Below, piece after piece: positions 50,760 to 58,941 of a stretch of 64,000 nt of DNA. The DNA is from Streptomyces sp. VRA16 Mangrove soil. Lineage in GTDB: Bacteria; Actinomycetota; Actinomycetes; Streptomycetales; Streptomycetaceae. Within the stretch, counting starts at the first letter, position 1; every line of letters starts with the position of its first letter. Location: the NCBI RefSeq assembly GCF_017377775.1, contig NZ_JAFVLN010000010.1:248001-312000 (forward strand), read 5' to 3'. The notes under the pieces were generated by a model that was given only the letters and a program-made list of their open reading frames with translations, ran no database searches and was not told where the DNA came from. The position numbers and the translations under genes are program-made.

Positions 50760-51154
50760 CAGCCACCCACCAGTGCCACGAGCTTCAGGAACGTCACCTC
50801 GACGCCGAGCGCCAGCTCGATCTCCTCGTCGGGATCGGTCAGCTGGCGGTCGCCGACGAGCACCAGGAACCCGTTCCCCGCGAAGGCCGCGAGGGCTCGC
50901 TGCGCCTGCGCCTGCGGGTCTATCCGGCGTGGCGTGCGCAACGCGTACCCGTTCAGCACCCGCTCCGTGTTCTCGGGCTGCACGAGGCCCTGGAAGACCT
51001 GCGGAGCCGAGCGCGCGTTGAACTCCGCGACCTCCTGGAAGACCCGGCGCCGGATCAGTTCCCGCACCGTCAGCCGCTCTTCGGCGATCTCCAGCCCGAA
51101 GGTCGCGCCCCTGTCCCCTGATGTCGTCTCGTCGACGAACGTCACCATCCCCAT
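50759..51154 (-). CDS. Hypothetical protein coupled to the DUF4132 gene
   Basis: A 131-residue protein (MGMVTFVDETTSGDRGATFG) with ERLTVRELIRRRVFQEVAEF, QGLVQPENTERVLNGYALRT and a C-terminal TFLKLVALVGG. No membrane segment or known motif is recognised. Alternative starts are ATG 51148 and an upstream GTG at 51184. Its stop overlaps the DUF4132 start (TGATG), so it probably works with that protein, perhaps as a small partner subunit. Confidence 0.7.
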   Translation of the reverse strand: MGMVTFVDETTSGDRGATFGLEIAEERLTVRELIRRRVFQEVAEFNARSAPQVFQGLVQPENTERVLNGYALRTPRRIDPQAQAQRALAAFAGNGFLVLVGDRQLTDPDEEIELALGVEVTFLKLVALVGG

Positions 51155-51184
51155 GCCGACGACCGTACGGGCCACCACTGACAA

Positions 51185-51646
51185 TCAGCCGGCCCCGGCC
51201 GCGACCCCCCGCTCGAAGAACGTCTCCAGCACCACCGTCGCCTGCGTCCCACTCACCCCCTCGATGCCGTACAACCGCCGCAGCACGTCCTGAAGTTGCC
51301 CGGTGGTCGCCGCGCGTACCTTCACCAGGACCGAGGCGCTGCCCGCGATGACATGGGCCTCCACGAGCTCCGGGATCGCCGCGAAGGCGTCCGCCGAATC
51401 GCCCATCCAGGCCGACGAGTCCACCATCACGTACGCGAGCACGCCCTGGCCGAGCGCCGCCGGGTCGACGTCGATCGTCGTGCGCCGGATGACGCCCCGC
51501 TCGCGCAGCTTGCGGACGCGCTCGTGGGCGGCGCCCGCCGAGAGCCCGACCTCCTTGCCGAGTGCCGCGTAGGCCGTCGTCGCGTCGCGCTGCAGGGCCG
51601 CGATGAGCTTCCGGTCGATGTCGTCGACGATCTCCCTGATCTCCAT
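51185..51646 (-). CDS. Lrp/AsnC-family transcriptional regulator
   Basis: A 153-residue protein with a typical AsnC-type helix-turn-helix (DIDRKLIAALQRDATTAYAA, LGKEVGLSAGAAHERVRKLR, ERGVIRRTTIDVDPAALG) and a RAM/ligand-binding beta-alpha domain (VLAYVMVDSS, VEAHVIAGSASVLVKVRA, LYGIEGVSGTQATVVLETFF). Full family length. It is divergent from the SMP-30 gene across 76 bp and may control it in response to an amino acid or related effector. Confidence 0.93.
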   Translation of the reverse strand: MEIREIVDDIDRKLIAALQRDATTAYAALGKEVGLSAGAAHERVRKLRERGVIRRTTIDVDPAALGQGVLAYVMVDSSAWMGDSADAFAAIPELVEAHVIAGSASVLVKVRAATTGQLQDVLRRLYGIEGVSGTQATVVLETFFERGVAAGAG

Positions 51647-51722
51647 GGCGTAACCGTACCCGGTTCTGTCATAGTCGAGCACAGCTGAATCACATTCGGT
51701 TCCGCACCTTTGGAGGATGACC

Positions 51723-52646
51723 GTGTCCACAGATCGCGTCCCCGTCACGTACGACATCCTGGACGAGCGTTTCCGCACCGGTCGCTGCATGAACGGCGAT
51801 CACTTCTTCGAGGTGCTGCACAGCGGCGGCCGGTGGGTCGAGGGGCCGATCTACCTGCCCGCCTGGCGCCAGCTGATCTGGAGCGACATACCCAACGACC
51901 GGCTGCTGCGGTGGGACGAGGCCACCGGCGCCGTCAGCGTCTTCCGCTCCCCCGCCGGGCACGTCAACGGCAACACCCTCGACGGGCAGGGCCGGCTGAT
52001 CAGCTGCGAGCAGGGCAACCGGCGCGTGACGCGGACCGAGCACGACGGGCGGGTCACCGTGCTCGCCGACCGCTGGGAGGGCAAGCGGTTCAACAGCCCG
52101 AACGACGCCGTCGTGCGCTCGGACGGCTCGGTGTGGTTCTCCGACCCCGACTTCGGGATCACCAGCGACTACGAGGGCTTTCGCGCCGAGTCCGAGATCG
52201 GGGCGAACAACGTCTACCGGATCGACCCGGTGAGCGGCGAGGTGCGGCTCGTGGCCGACGGGTTCGGGGCGCCGAACGGGCTGGTGTTCTCGCCGGACGA
52301 GCGGCAGCTGTACGTGTCCGACACCCGCGGCGGCGTGCTCCGCGTCTTCGACGTGCGCGACGACGGGACGCTCTCCGACGGCAAGGTGTTCGCCGGGATG
52401 AAGGACGGGCTCGGCCGGTTCGACAACATCCGGTTCGACGACGGCGGACGGCTGTGGGCCGCGGCCATGGACGGCGGCGTGCACTGCTACGACCCCGACG
52501 GCACCCTGCTCGGCCGGATGCTCACGCCCGAGCCGGTCGCCAACATCGCCTGGGGCGGCCCCAAGAACAACCTGATGTTCCTGGCCGCGTCGACCTCGCT
52601 GTACTGCCTGATGACCGCGGTGACCGGGGCGCCACGGATCCGATGA
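51723..52646 (+). CDS. SMP-30/gluconolactonase-family lactonase
   Basis: A 307-residue six-bladed beta-propeller hydrolase of sugar lactones or related esters. Conserved metal-site motifs are WVEGPIYLPAWRQLIWSDIP (Glu), FNSPNDAVVRSDGSVWFSDP (Asn-Asp), NGLVFSPDERQLYVSDTRGG and FDNIRFDDGGRLWAA (Asp). GTG 51723 is chosen because GGAGG precedes it by 6 nt; an ATG at 51717 is directly adjacent to the ribosome site. It is divergent from the Lrp regulator and followed by a VOC protein 46 nt away. Confidence 0.92.
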   Translation: MSTDRVPVTYDILDERFRTGRCMNGDHFFEVLHSGGRWVEGPIYLPAWRQLIWSDIPNDRLLRWDEATGAVSVFRSPAGHVNGNTLDGQGRLISCEQGNRRVTRTEHDGRVTVLADRWEGKRFNSPNDAVVRSDGSVWFSDPDFGITSDYEGFRAESEIGANNVYRIDPVSGEVRLVADGFGAPNGLVFSPDERQLYVSDTRGGVLRVFDVRDDGTLSDGKVFAGMKDGLGRFDNIRFDDGGRLWAAAMDGGVHCYDPDGTLLGRMLTPEPVANIAWGGPKNNLMFLAASTSLYCLMTAVTGAPRIR

Positions 52647-52692
52647 CGAGCGCATTGCCATGATTTGCGTGCCACATGGCTAATCTGACGTT

Positions 52693-53094
52693 ATGTCACA
52701 CGAGCTGAACGTCCTCGGCTTCGACAACGCCCTGCTGCCCGTGGGCGACCTGGCCGAGGCCGTCGCCTTCTACGAAAGCGCCGGCTTCCCCGTGAAGTTC
52801 CGTCTCGACGAGGCCGGCATCGCCCTGCTCGGCGTCGGCAAGGAGACGCCGGGACTGCTGCTGCGGGCCGAGGACGGGTACGGGCACCGCCCGCCGCCGT
52901 GGCCCGCCGCCCGGCTGTGGCTGGAGGTCGCGGACGCGCGCGCCGTCGCGGACGGCATGGCCGCCGCCGGGATCGAGCCCCTCGATCCCCCCTTCTCCAC
53001 CTCGACCGGGTACGTCGTCGAGATCGCCGATCCATGGGGAAATGTCGTGGGATTCACCGACTACCTCAAGCGGCCGGAGCTGGCCCGGAGTTGA
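52693..53094 (+). CDS. VOC (glyoxalase/dioxygenase) superfamily protein
   Basis: A 133-residue two-module beta-alpha-beta-beta-beta protein: NVLGFDNALLPVGDLAEAVA, FYESAGFPVKFRLDEAGIAL, then LWLEVADARAVADGMAAAGI and GYVVEIADPWGNVVGFTDYL. Metal-ligand positions are partly present (Glu in VVEIADPWGN). Members include glyoxalase I, drug-resistance proteins and isomerases, so the substrate is open. A start at ATG 52693 gives the complete first strand. Confidence 0.88.
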   Translation: MSHELNVLGFDNALLPVGDLAEAVAFYESAGFPVKFRLDEAGIALLGVGKETPGLLLRAEDGYGHRPPPWPAARLWLEVADARAVADGMAAAGIEPLDPPFSTSTGYVVEIADPWGNVVGFTDYLKRPELARS

Positions 53095-53145
53095 CCCCCT
53101 CCCGGCACCCCGGCTGAGACCCCCGTCACGTACGACAACTCTCGC

Positions 53146-53205
53146 TTGAACGTGTTCAAAAACAGGTCTACATTCATGCCTGTCAGCGTTTTTGAACGCG
53201 TTCAA
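53146..53205 (+). promoter_or_regulatory. Promoter with two TTGAAC-type palindromic operators
   Basis: -35 TTGAAC (53146-53151), a 17-bp spacer and -10 TACATT (53169-53174) form a near-consensus vegetative promoter. Two palindromes, TTGAACGTGTTCAA (53146-53159) and the perfect TTGAACGCGTTCAA (53192-53205), have centres 46 bp apart. The first covers the -35, the second the start site and ribosome site. The longer arms GTTCAAAAAC and GTTTTTGAAC are also mutually inverted. These fit sites for the TetR protein encoded as third gene of this operon. Confidence 0.75.
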
Positions 53206-53217
53206 GGAGGGTGGGGC

Positions 53218-53625
53218 ATGGACCTCACAGTCGTCGCGTACGTCGTCTACCTCGTCGTCAGCATCGGGCTGACCATCTGGGTGGCACGCACCCTGAGCCG
53301 TAACGGCAGGATCTTCCTGGCCGACGTGCTGCACGGGAACGAGAAGCTCGCCGATGCCGTCAACCACCTGCTGGTGGTCGGCTTCTATCTGGTGAACCTC
53401 GGGTTCGTGGCCCTGTATCTGAGCGGCGACGAGACCATCGCCAGCACCCGCGAGGTCTTCGAGGCCCTCTCGACCAAGCTGGGCGTCGTGCTCCTCGTGC
53501 TCGGCGTGATGCACCTGGGGAACGTCTACGTCCTCAACAAGATCCGGCGGCGCGGCGTTCTGGAGAACGAGCAGCAGCCGCCGGTCCCGCCGCAGGGATG
53601 GGCCGCTCCGGTCGCCGGGGCGTGA
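53218..53625 (+). CDS. Integral membrane protein, first gene of a TetR operon
   Basis: A 135-residue protein with three membrane segments (AYVVYLVVSIGLTIWVARTL, NHLLVVGFYLVNLGFVALYL, LGVVLLVLGVMHLGNVYVLN) and a short Pro/Gln tail. ATG 53218 has GGAGGG 7 nt upstream. The family was not recognised beyond a conserved Streptomyces membrane protein. It shares a transcript with the DCC-family and TetR genes, and its promoter overlaps two operators, so it is probably the main regulated effector. Confidence 0.8.
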   Translation: MDLTVVAYVVYLVVSIGLTIWVARTLSRNGRIFLADVLHGNEKLADAVNHLLVVGFYLVNLGFVALYLSGDETIASTREVFEALSTKLGVVLLVLGVMHLGNVYVLNKIRRRGVLENEQQPPVPPQGWAAPVAGA

Positions 53626-54176
53626 GTGCGGTGGGGGGTCCGGGGGGACCGGAGAAAGAGGGGGGTGCGGACCGGGGCGCCCGGGGGGACGTCCCGGTCC
53701 GCCGGCTGACCGTGCTGTACGACGCGGAGTGCGGCCTGTGCACGTTCGTACGGGACTGGCTGGCCCGGCAGCGGCAGCTGGTGCCGCTGGAGTTCGTGCC
53801 GGCGGGCAGCGCCGCGGCCCGGGGCCGCTATCCCGGCCTCGACCACGCGGCGACGCTCAGCGACATCACGGTGATCGGGGACGGCGGGCAGCTCTACCGG
53901 GGCCCGGCCGCCTGGGTGGTGTGCATGTGGGCGCTGCGCCAGTACCGGCCGACCGCGCACCGGATGACCACGCCCGCCGGCCTGAAGGTCGCCAAGCAGG
54001 TGGTGCTCGGCGCGGCCAAGTACCGGGAGGCCCGCTGGGACCGGCGGGCCGGGGGAAACGCGTACCGGCGCGAGGACGGCTGGGTGTACGACCGCAAGGA
54101 CGGCTGGCACTACACGCGCCAGGACGCCGCGGCCGGGCCCGCCGCCTGTGACAGCGGCTGCCGGACCGCCGATTAG
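53622..54176 (+). CDS. DCC-family (DUF393) thiol-disulfide oxidoreductase-like protein
   Basis: A 184-residue protein with the family signature LTVLYDAECGLCTFVRDWLA (DxxCxxC), then LVPLEFVPAGSAAARGRYPG and a C-terminal region with GPAAWVVCMWALRQYRPTAH. DUF393 proteins resemble thioredoxin folds but few are characterised. The GTG at 53622 overlaps the upstream stop (GTGA); ATG 53598 is an alternative with a longer Gly/Arg-rich N-terminus. The repeated RREDGWVYDRKDGWHYTR near the end is unusual. It is coexpressed with the membrane protein and TetR. Confidence 0.85.
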   Translation: MSAVGGPGGPEKEGGADRGARGDVPVRRLTVLYDAECGLCTFVRDWLARQRQLVPLEFVPAGSAAARGRYPGLDHAATLSDITVIGDGGQLYRGPAAWVVCMWALRQYRPTAHRMTTPAGLKVAKQVVLGAAKYREARWDRRAGGNAYRREDGWVYDRKDGWHYTRQDAAAGPAACDSGCRTAD

Positions 54177-54186
54177 GCTCGTCGGC

Positions 54187-54876
54187 GTGGCAGCAGAGAA
54201 GACCGTGAAGAGTGAGCAGACCCGGGCGCTGATCCTGGAGACCGCGATGCGGCTGTTCCGGGAGCGGGGTTACGACAAGACCACGATGCGGGCCATCGCC
54301 CAGGAGGCCGGGGTCTCGGTCGGGAACGCGTACTACTACTTCGCGGGCAAGGAACACCTCATCCAGGGGTTCTACGACCGGATCACCGCCGAGCACCAGG
54401 CGGCGGTCCGGTCCGTCCTGGACACGGAGACCGATCTGGAGACGCGGCTCGCGGGGGTGCTCGGGGCGTGGCTGGAGATCGCGGAGCCGTACCACGAGTT
54501 CGCGGCCCAGTTCTTCAAGAACGCGGCCGACCCGGACTCGCCGCTCAGCCCCTTCTCGCCGGAGTCGGAGGGGGCGCGGGAGGTCGCGATCGGGCTGCAC
54601 CGGGAGGTGCTGGCCGGGTCGAAGGCGAAGGTCCCGGCCGAACTCGCCGAGATCCTGCCGGAGCTGATGTGGCTCTCACAGATGGGGCTCGTCCTGTACT
54701 GGGTCTTCGACTCGTCCGAGGGGCGCGAGCGCAGCCGACGGCTCGCGGCGCGCGGGGCACGGCTCACGACGCGGGGCGTGGCGCTCGCCCGGTTCCGGGT
54801 GCTGCGGCCGCTGGTCCTGGAGGTGCACGAGCTGTTCATCGACTTCCTGCCGGGCATGACGCGCCCGGCGAAGTAG
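54187..54876 (+). CDS. TetR-family regulator
   Basis: A 229-residue regulator starting at GTG 54187. The helix-turn-helix is RALILETAMRLFRERGYDKT, TMRAIAQEAGVSVGNAYYYF, AGKEHLIQGFY, followed by a helical effector domain (ETRLAGVLGAWLEIAEPYHE, LAEILPELMWLSQMGLVLYW). Located 10 nt after the DCC gene, it is probably autoregulated through the palindromes upstream of 53218. The ligand is unknown. Confidence 0.92.
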   Translation: MAAEKTVKSEQTRALILETAMRLFRERGYDKTTMRAIAQEAGVSVGNAYYYFAGKEHLIQGFYDRITAEHQAAVRSVLDTETDLETRLAGVLGAWLEIAEPYHEFAAQFFKNAADPDSPLSPFSPESEGAREVAIGLHREVLAGSKAKVPAELAEILPELMWLSQMGLVLYWVFDSSEGRERSRRLAARGARLTTRGVALARFRVLRPLVLEVHELFIDFLPGMTRPAK

Positions 54877-54930
54877 GCCGGGGCGCACCCCTCTTACCTT
54901 TGCCTCAGCTTTGACCTGTACCTTCTCCAG

Positions 54931-56106
54931 ATGCCCGGCACAATCCCGCCCTCGCAGCCCACACCGTTCAGCCGCCGCGCCGCACTCGGCCTCGGCGCCG
55001 GCGCGACCGCCGCGCTCGCCCTGCCCGCGCAGCGCGCCGCGGCGGCGACCGCCGTGGGGGGTGCGCGCCTCGCCGCACCGGGGACACAGGTGCGGCTCGC
55101 GGCGGGGGCGCCGAAGCTGCCGAAGCTGAACGCGCGGTCCTGGATCATCGCCGACAACGACAGCGGCGAGGTGCTGGCCTCCTACAACGCGCACAAGCAG
55201 CTGGCGCCCGCCTCCACGCTGAAGATGCTCTTCGCGGACACGGTCCTGCCCAAGTTCGACAAGAACGACAGGCACAAGGTCACCGCCGAGGATCTGGCCG
55301 ACATCCCCTTCGGATCCAGCCTCGTCGGCATCCAGGCGGGCACCACGTACTCCGTGCACCAGCTGTGGCAGGGCGTCTTCCTGCGTTCCGGCAACGACGC
55401 GGTGCACGTCCTGTCCCACATGAACGGCGGTGTCCCCGCGACGGTCGCGCAGATGCAGGCCCGCGCCAAGGACCTCCAGGCCGACGACACGCATGTCGTC
55501 AGCCCCGACGGCTTCGACCACAAGGGCCAGGTCTCGTCCGCGTACGACCTGACCCTCTTCGCGCGCGCGGGCCTGAAGAGCGCCGACTTCCGCGGCTACT
55601 GCGCCACCAGGACGGCCGACTTCCCGGCGGGCGGCAAGAAGACGTTCCAGATCCAGAACACCGACCGTCTGCTGACCGGCCAGGGCGTCACGCCGTACGA
55701 GGGCCTGATCGGCGTGAAGAACGGCTACACCTCGCACGCGGGCAACACCTTCACGGGCGCCGCGACCCGCGACGGCCGCACCCTCCTCGTCACCGTCATG
55801 CACCCCAAGTCCGGTTACGAGGCGGTGTACCAGGAGACGGCGGCGCTGCTCGACTGGGGCTTCAAGGCGGGCGACAAGGCCGGCGCGGTCGGCGAGCTGG
55901 TCGTGCCGCTGAGCGAGCAGCCGAAGCGGTCCGCGTCGCCTGCGGCCGGCGCGAAGGCCTCTCCGGCCGGGTCCGGGCCGGGGTCCGGGGCCGGTGGGGG
56001 GCTGGGCTGGGAGCTCGGGGGGTCGGTGGCGTTGGCCGCGATCGCCGGCGGCGGGTTGCTGAAGCTGCGCCGCCGGTCCAGGCCCTCCGGGCGGCGGCGG
56101 GCCTGA
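54931..56106 (+). CDS. D-alanyl-D-alanine carboxypeptidase (serine, DacC-like), exported and tail-anchored
   Basis: A 391-residue low-molecular-weight penicillin-binding protein that trims the terminal D-Ala of peptidoglycan stems. It has a twin-arginine-like N-region (SRRAALGLGAGATAALALPA), then the catalytic domain with SxxK = Ser95-Thr-Leu-Lys98 (APASTLKM), SGN = 153-155 (FLRSGNDAVH) and KxG = Lys263-Asn-Gly265. After a Ser/Pro/Gly linker there is a C-terminal membrane helix (GGSVALAAIAGGGLLKL) and an RRRSRPSGRRRA tail. The third motif KNG differs from KTG in one residue. A second, similar gene with identical motif numbering starts at 63341. Confidence 0.93.
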   Translation: MPGTIPPSQPTPFSRRAALGLGAGATAALALPAQRAAAATAVGGARLAAPGTQVRLAAGAPKLPKLNARSWIIADNDSGEVLASYNAHKQLAPASTLKMLFADTVLPKFDKNDRHKVTAEDLADIPFGSSLVGIQAGTTYSVHQLWQGVFLRSGNDAVHVLSHMNGGVPATVAQMQARAKDLQADDTHVVSPDGFDHKGQVSSAYDLTLFARAGLKSADFRGYCATRTADFPAGGKKTFQIQNTDRLLTGQGVTPYEGLIGVKNGYTSHAGNTFTGAATRDGRTLLVTVMHPKSGYEAVYQETAALLDWGFKAGDKAGAVGELVVPLSEQPKRSASPAAGAKASPAGSGPGSGAGGGLGWELGGSVALAAIAGGGLLKLRRRSRPSGRRRA

Positions 56107-56140
56107 TCGCCGTCTGCCCGGTTCGGTTGCGTTGCCGGGC

Positions 56141-56358
56141 GCGGGCCGGTGGGGGCTGATCGCGCAGTTCCCCGCGCCCCTCGGATGCGTCTGCCATGTG
56201 ACGGTCTCGTCGCGAGCCGCGGGCCGGTGGTCCTGCTTCGCGCAGTTCCCCGCGCCCCTGAGATGCGCACCTGCGGTGCGCCATCTCATCGGGGAAGCTG
56301 CGCGCAGCGCATGCTTCAGGGGCGCGGGGAACTGCGCGATCAGCCCCCACCGGCCCGC
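56141..56358. repeat. 41-bp repeat: two direct copies and one inverted copy
   Basis: The 41-nt sequence at 56141-56181, ending in GCGCAGTTCCCCGCGCCCCT, recurs imperfectly at 56219-56259 (differences only in its middle) and as an exact inverted copy at 56318-56358. The CGCAGTTCCCCGCGCCCC core is a widespread intergenic element in Streptomyces. Arms 1 and 3 could fold into a very stable stem of 41 bp. It lies between convergent genes, so it may act as a bidirectional transcription barrier. Confidence 0.9.
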
Positions 56359-56381
56359 ACCCAAATAGCAAACCGGCCGTC

Positions 56382-58787
56382 CTACGGCGCGACGTCCACG
56401 TCGTCCGGCACCTCCACGTCGTACGGCAACGGGTTCTCCCCCACCGTGATGTGCCGTGCCACCGGCGGGAGTTGACGGCACGTCACCGCCAGGACGTACG
56501 CCCCCGGTTCCGGCACCGCCACGATGTACGAGCCGTCCGCCAACGACTCCACCCGGTCCAGCTGGCGCCCCCCGCGGGAGATCAGCGTCACCGTCGCCCC
56601 GGACAACGGCTCACCCTGCGGGCTGCGCAGGATTCCGTGGACCACCGTGAACCCGGCAGGCGCGGACGCGCTCTCTCGGGGCTCCACGGCCAGGTGCGGG
56701 ACCCTGCGGTCCATCCAGCGAGGCAGCCACCAGTTGGCCCGGCCCAGCAGATGCATCGCCGCCGGGACCAGCGCCGTACGCAGGACGAACGCGTCCAGGG
56801 CGACCGCCGCCGCGAGGCCGATGCCCGCCATGGCGCCCTCCACGTCACCGCTGAGCACGAACGCGGAGAACACGCACACCATGATCAGCGCCGCGCAGTT
56901 GATGACGCGGCTGGTCTCGGCGAGGCCGACGCGCACGGCCCGCGCGTTGTCCTTGGTGTGCACCCACTCCTCGTGCATCCGGCTCACCAGGAACACCTGG
57001 TAGTCCATGGAGAGGCCGAAGAGCAGCGACAGCATGATGACCGGGAGGAACGCCGTGATCGGGCCCTCCTTGCCGAGGCCGAGCGCCTCCGACCCCCAGC
57101 CCCACTGGAAGATCGCGACGAGCACGCCGAACGAGGCCGCGGCCGCGATCAGGTTCATCACCGCCGCCGTCAGCGGCACCACCAGCGAGCGGAACGCGAG
57201 GAGCAGCAGGACGAAGCCGAGGCCGATGATGGCCGCGATGAAGTACGGGAGCCGGTCCCCCGTCACCGACGCGAAGTCCTTGAAGACCGCGGTCACCCCG
57301 CCCACGTGCGCCTCGACCCCGGCGGCCGGGATCACGTCGTCGCGCAGCCGGTCGATGAGGTCGTCGGTCCGTGCGGACTGCGGCGACGTCTTCGGGACGA
57401 CCTGGACGACGGTGACGCCGTGCGCGGGCGGCGCCGCCGCCACCTGTGCGACGTCCGGCGTCGTACGGATCCGTGCCACGAGGCCCGCGGCGTCCGCGCC
57501 GCCGGGGACCACCACCTGGAGCGGGCCGTTGAAGCCGGGGCCGAAGCCCTCGGCCAGCAGGTCGTACGCCTGCCGGGTCGTCGTCGACGTCTTGTTGTTG
57601 CCCTGGTCGGTGGCGCCCAGGCGGAGCGAGAGCACCGGGACGGCGAGCATCAGCATGATGACGAGCGCCGCGGCGCCGACCGCGCGCGGGCGCTTTTGGA
57701 CGTACGCCGACCAGCGCGCCGCCAGACCGCTCGGCTCGGCCGACTCGGGCCCGTCCGCGGCGAGACGGCGGCGCTGGCGGCGGCTGAGCACGCGCGGGCC
57801 GATGAGGCCGAGCAGGGCGGGCAGCAGGGTGATCGCCGCCAGGACCGAGAGGACGACCGTCAGGGACGTGGCGATGACGACGCCGTCGAGGAAGCGCATG
57901 TTCATCACGAGCATGCCGGCGAGCGCGATGCAGACGGTGCCGCCCGCGAACAGCACGGCGCGCCCGGAGGTGTTGAGCGCCTTGACCGCCGACTCCTCGA
58001 TGTCCAGGCCGCGCTGGATGCCGCGCCGGTGCCGGGTCACGATGAACAGGGCGTAGTCGATGCCGACCCCGAGCCCGATCAACGAGCCGAGCAGCGGGGC
58101 GACTTCGGGCACGTCCGTGACATGGCTGAGCAGCGCCGTCGCCATCAGTCCGCAGCCCACCCCCATCACGGCGATGGCGATCGGCAGGACCATCGCGAAC
58201 AGCGCACCGAAGGCGAGGAAGAGCACGACGGCGGCCGCGGTGATGCCGACGATCTCGGAGAGGCCCTGCGGCGGCTCCTGGACGCGGGTGATGGCCTGGC
58301 CGCCCAACTCGACCTGAAGTCCTGACCGTTCGGCGGCCCGGGCGCGGTCCACCACGTCCTGGACCAGGCCCTTGGGCACCGAGTTCGACTGCTCGGTGAA
58401 GGTGACCTGGGCGAAGGCGATGGTGCCGTCCCGGCTGATCCGGCCGCTCCGTCCACCTCCGGCGGCGTACGGGCTGGTGACCTCGCCGACGCCCTTCATC
58501 GCGGCGATGTCCTTGAGCGCGGGCTCGATCCGGGACCGTACGGCCTGATCGGTGACCGAGCCGTCCTTCGCCTTCCACACCACGGTGTCGGTGTCGCCCG
58601 CGGCGTTCGGGAACGCCTTGAGCATGAGGTCGTAGGCGGTCTTGGAGTCGGTGTCGGGAAGGGAGAAGACATTCGAGTAGTCGGTGCCCGCCGTGCTGCC
58701 CGTGGCGCCGAGGCCGAACAGTGCCCCCAGCCACAGCACAAGGACCACCAGGCGGTGCCGGTAGCACCAGCGCGCCAATGCTGTCAC
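56382..58787 (-). CDS. MMPL-family (RND-like) transporter with C-terminal carboxypeptidase-regulatory-like domain
   Basis: An 801-residue transporter of the MmpL/SCO6666 type. It has two repeats, each with a large outer loop and a bundle of helices. The key transmembrane motifs are GLGVGIDYALFIVTRHR and LFGLSMDYQVFLVSRMHEEW, containing the D-Y pairs of the proton relay. Residues ~718-801 (TVVHGILRSPQGEPLSGATV...ADGSYIVAVPEPGAYVLAV) form an added beta-sandwich like carboxypeptidase-regulatory/CNA-B domains, predicted from the pattern. It starts at GTG 58787 and may export lipids or hydrophobic metabolites. Divergent from a two-component system that may regulate it. Confidence 0.93.
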   Translation of the reverse strand: MTALARWCYRHRLVVLVLWLGALFGLGATGSTAGTDYSNVFSLPDTDSKTAYDLMLKAFPNAAGDTDTVVWKAKDGSVTDQAVRSRIEPALKDIAAMKGVGEVTSPYAAGGGRSGRISRDGTIAFAQVTFTEQSNSVPKGLVQDVVDRARAAERSGLQVELGGQAITRVQEPPQGLSEIVGITAAAVVLFLAFGALFAMVLPIAIAVMGVGCGLMATALLSHVTDVPEVAPLLGSLIGLGVGIDYALFIVTRHRRGIQRGLDIEESAVKALNTSGRAVLFAGGTVCIALAGMLVMNMRFLDGVVIATSLTVVLSVLAAITLLPALLGLIGPRVLSRRQRRRLAADGPESAEPSGLAARWSAYVQKRPRAVGAAALVIMLMLAVPVLSLRLGATDQGNNKTSTTTRQAYDLLAEGFGPGFNGPLQVVVPGGADAAGLVARIRTTPDVAQVAAAPPAHGVTVVQVVPKTSPQSARTDDLIDRLRDDVIPAAGVEAHVGGVTAVFKDFASVTGDRLPYFIAAIIGLGFVLLLLAFRSLVVPLTAAVMNLIAAAASFGVLVAIFQWGWGSEALGLGKEGPITAFLPVIMLSLLFGLSMDYQVFLVSRMHEEWVHTKDNARAVRVGLAETSRVINCAALIMVCVFSAFVLSGDVEGAMAGIGLAAAVALDAFVLRTALVPAAMHLLGRANWWLPRWMDRRVPHLAVEPRESASAPAGFTVVHGILRSPQGEPLSGATVTLISRGGRQLDRVESLADGSYIVAVPEPGAYVLAVTCRQLPPVARHITVGENPLPYDVEVPDDVDVAP

Positions 58788-58941
58788 GTGCTCGCTCCTT
58801 GTCGATGGTCGGCCGTCCCCCGGGCATGGCCCTCAGCATCGGACGCCGGGCCGCCCCGGCTCCCCGGCGCGGCCATGACTCTCAAGGAACTCCAAGACGG
58901 GCAGGGGTGGTCGGGGCGGGCCGCGCGCGGATACTGGGCTC
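58788..58941. promoter_or_regulatory. Divergent region, MMPL transporter / response regulator
   Basis: The 154-bp gap contains promoters for two divergent units and no recognised operator. The arrangement suggests that the response regulator controls the transporter. Confidence 0.4.
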
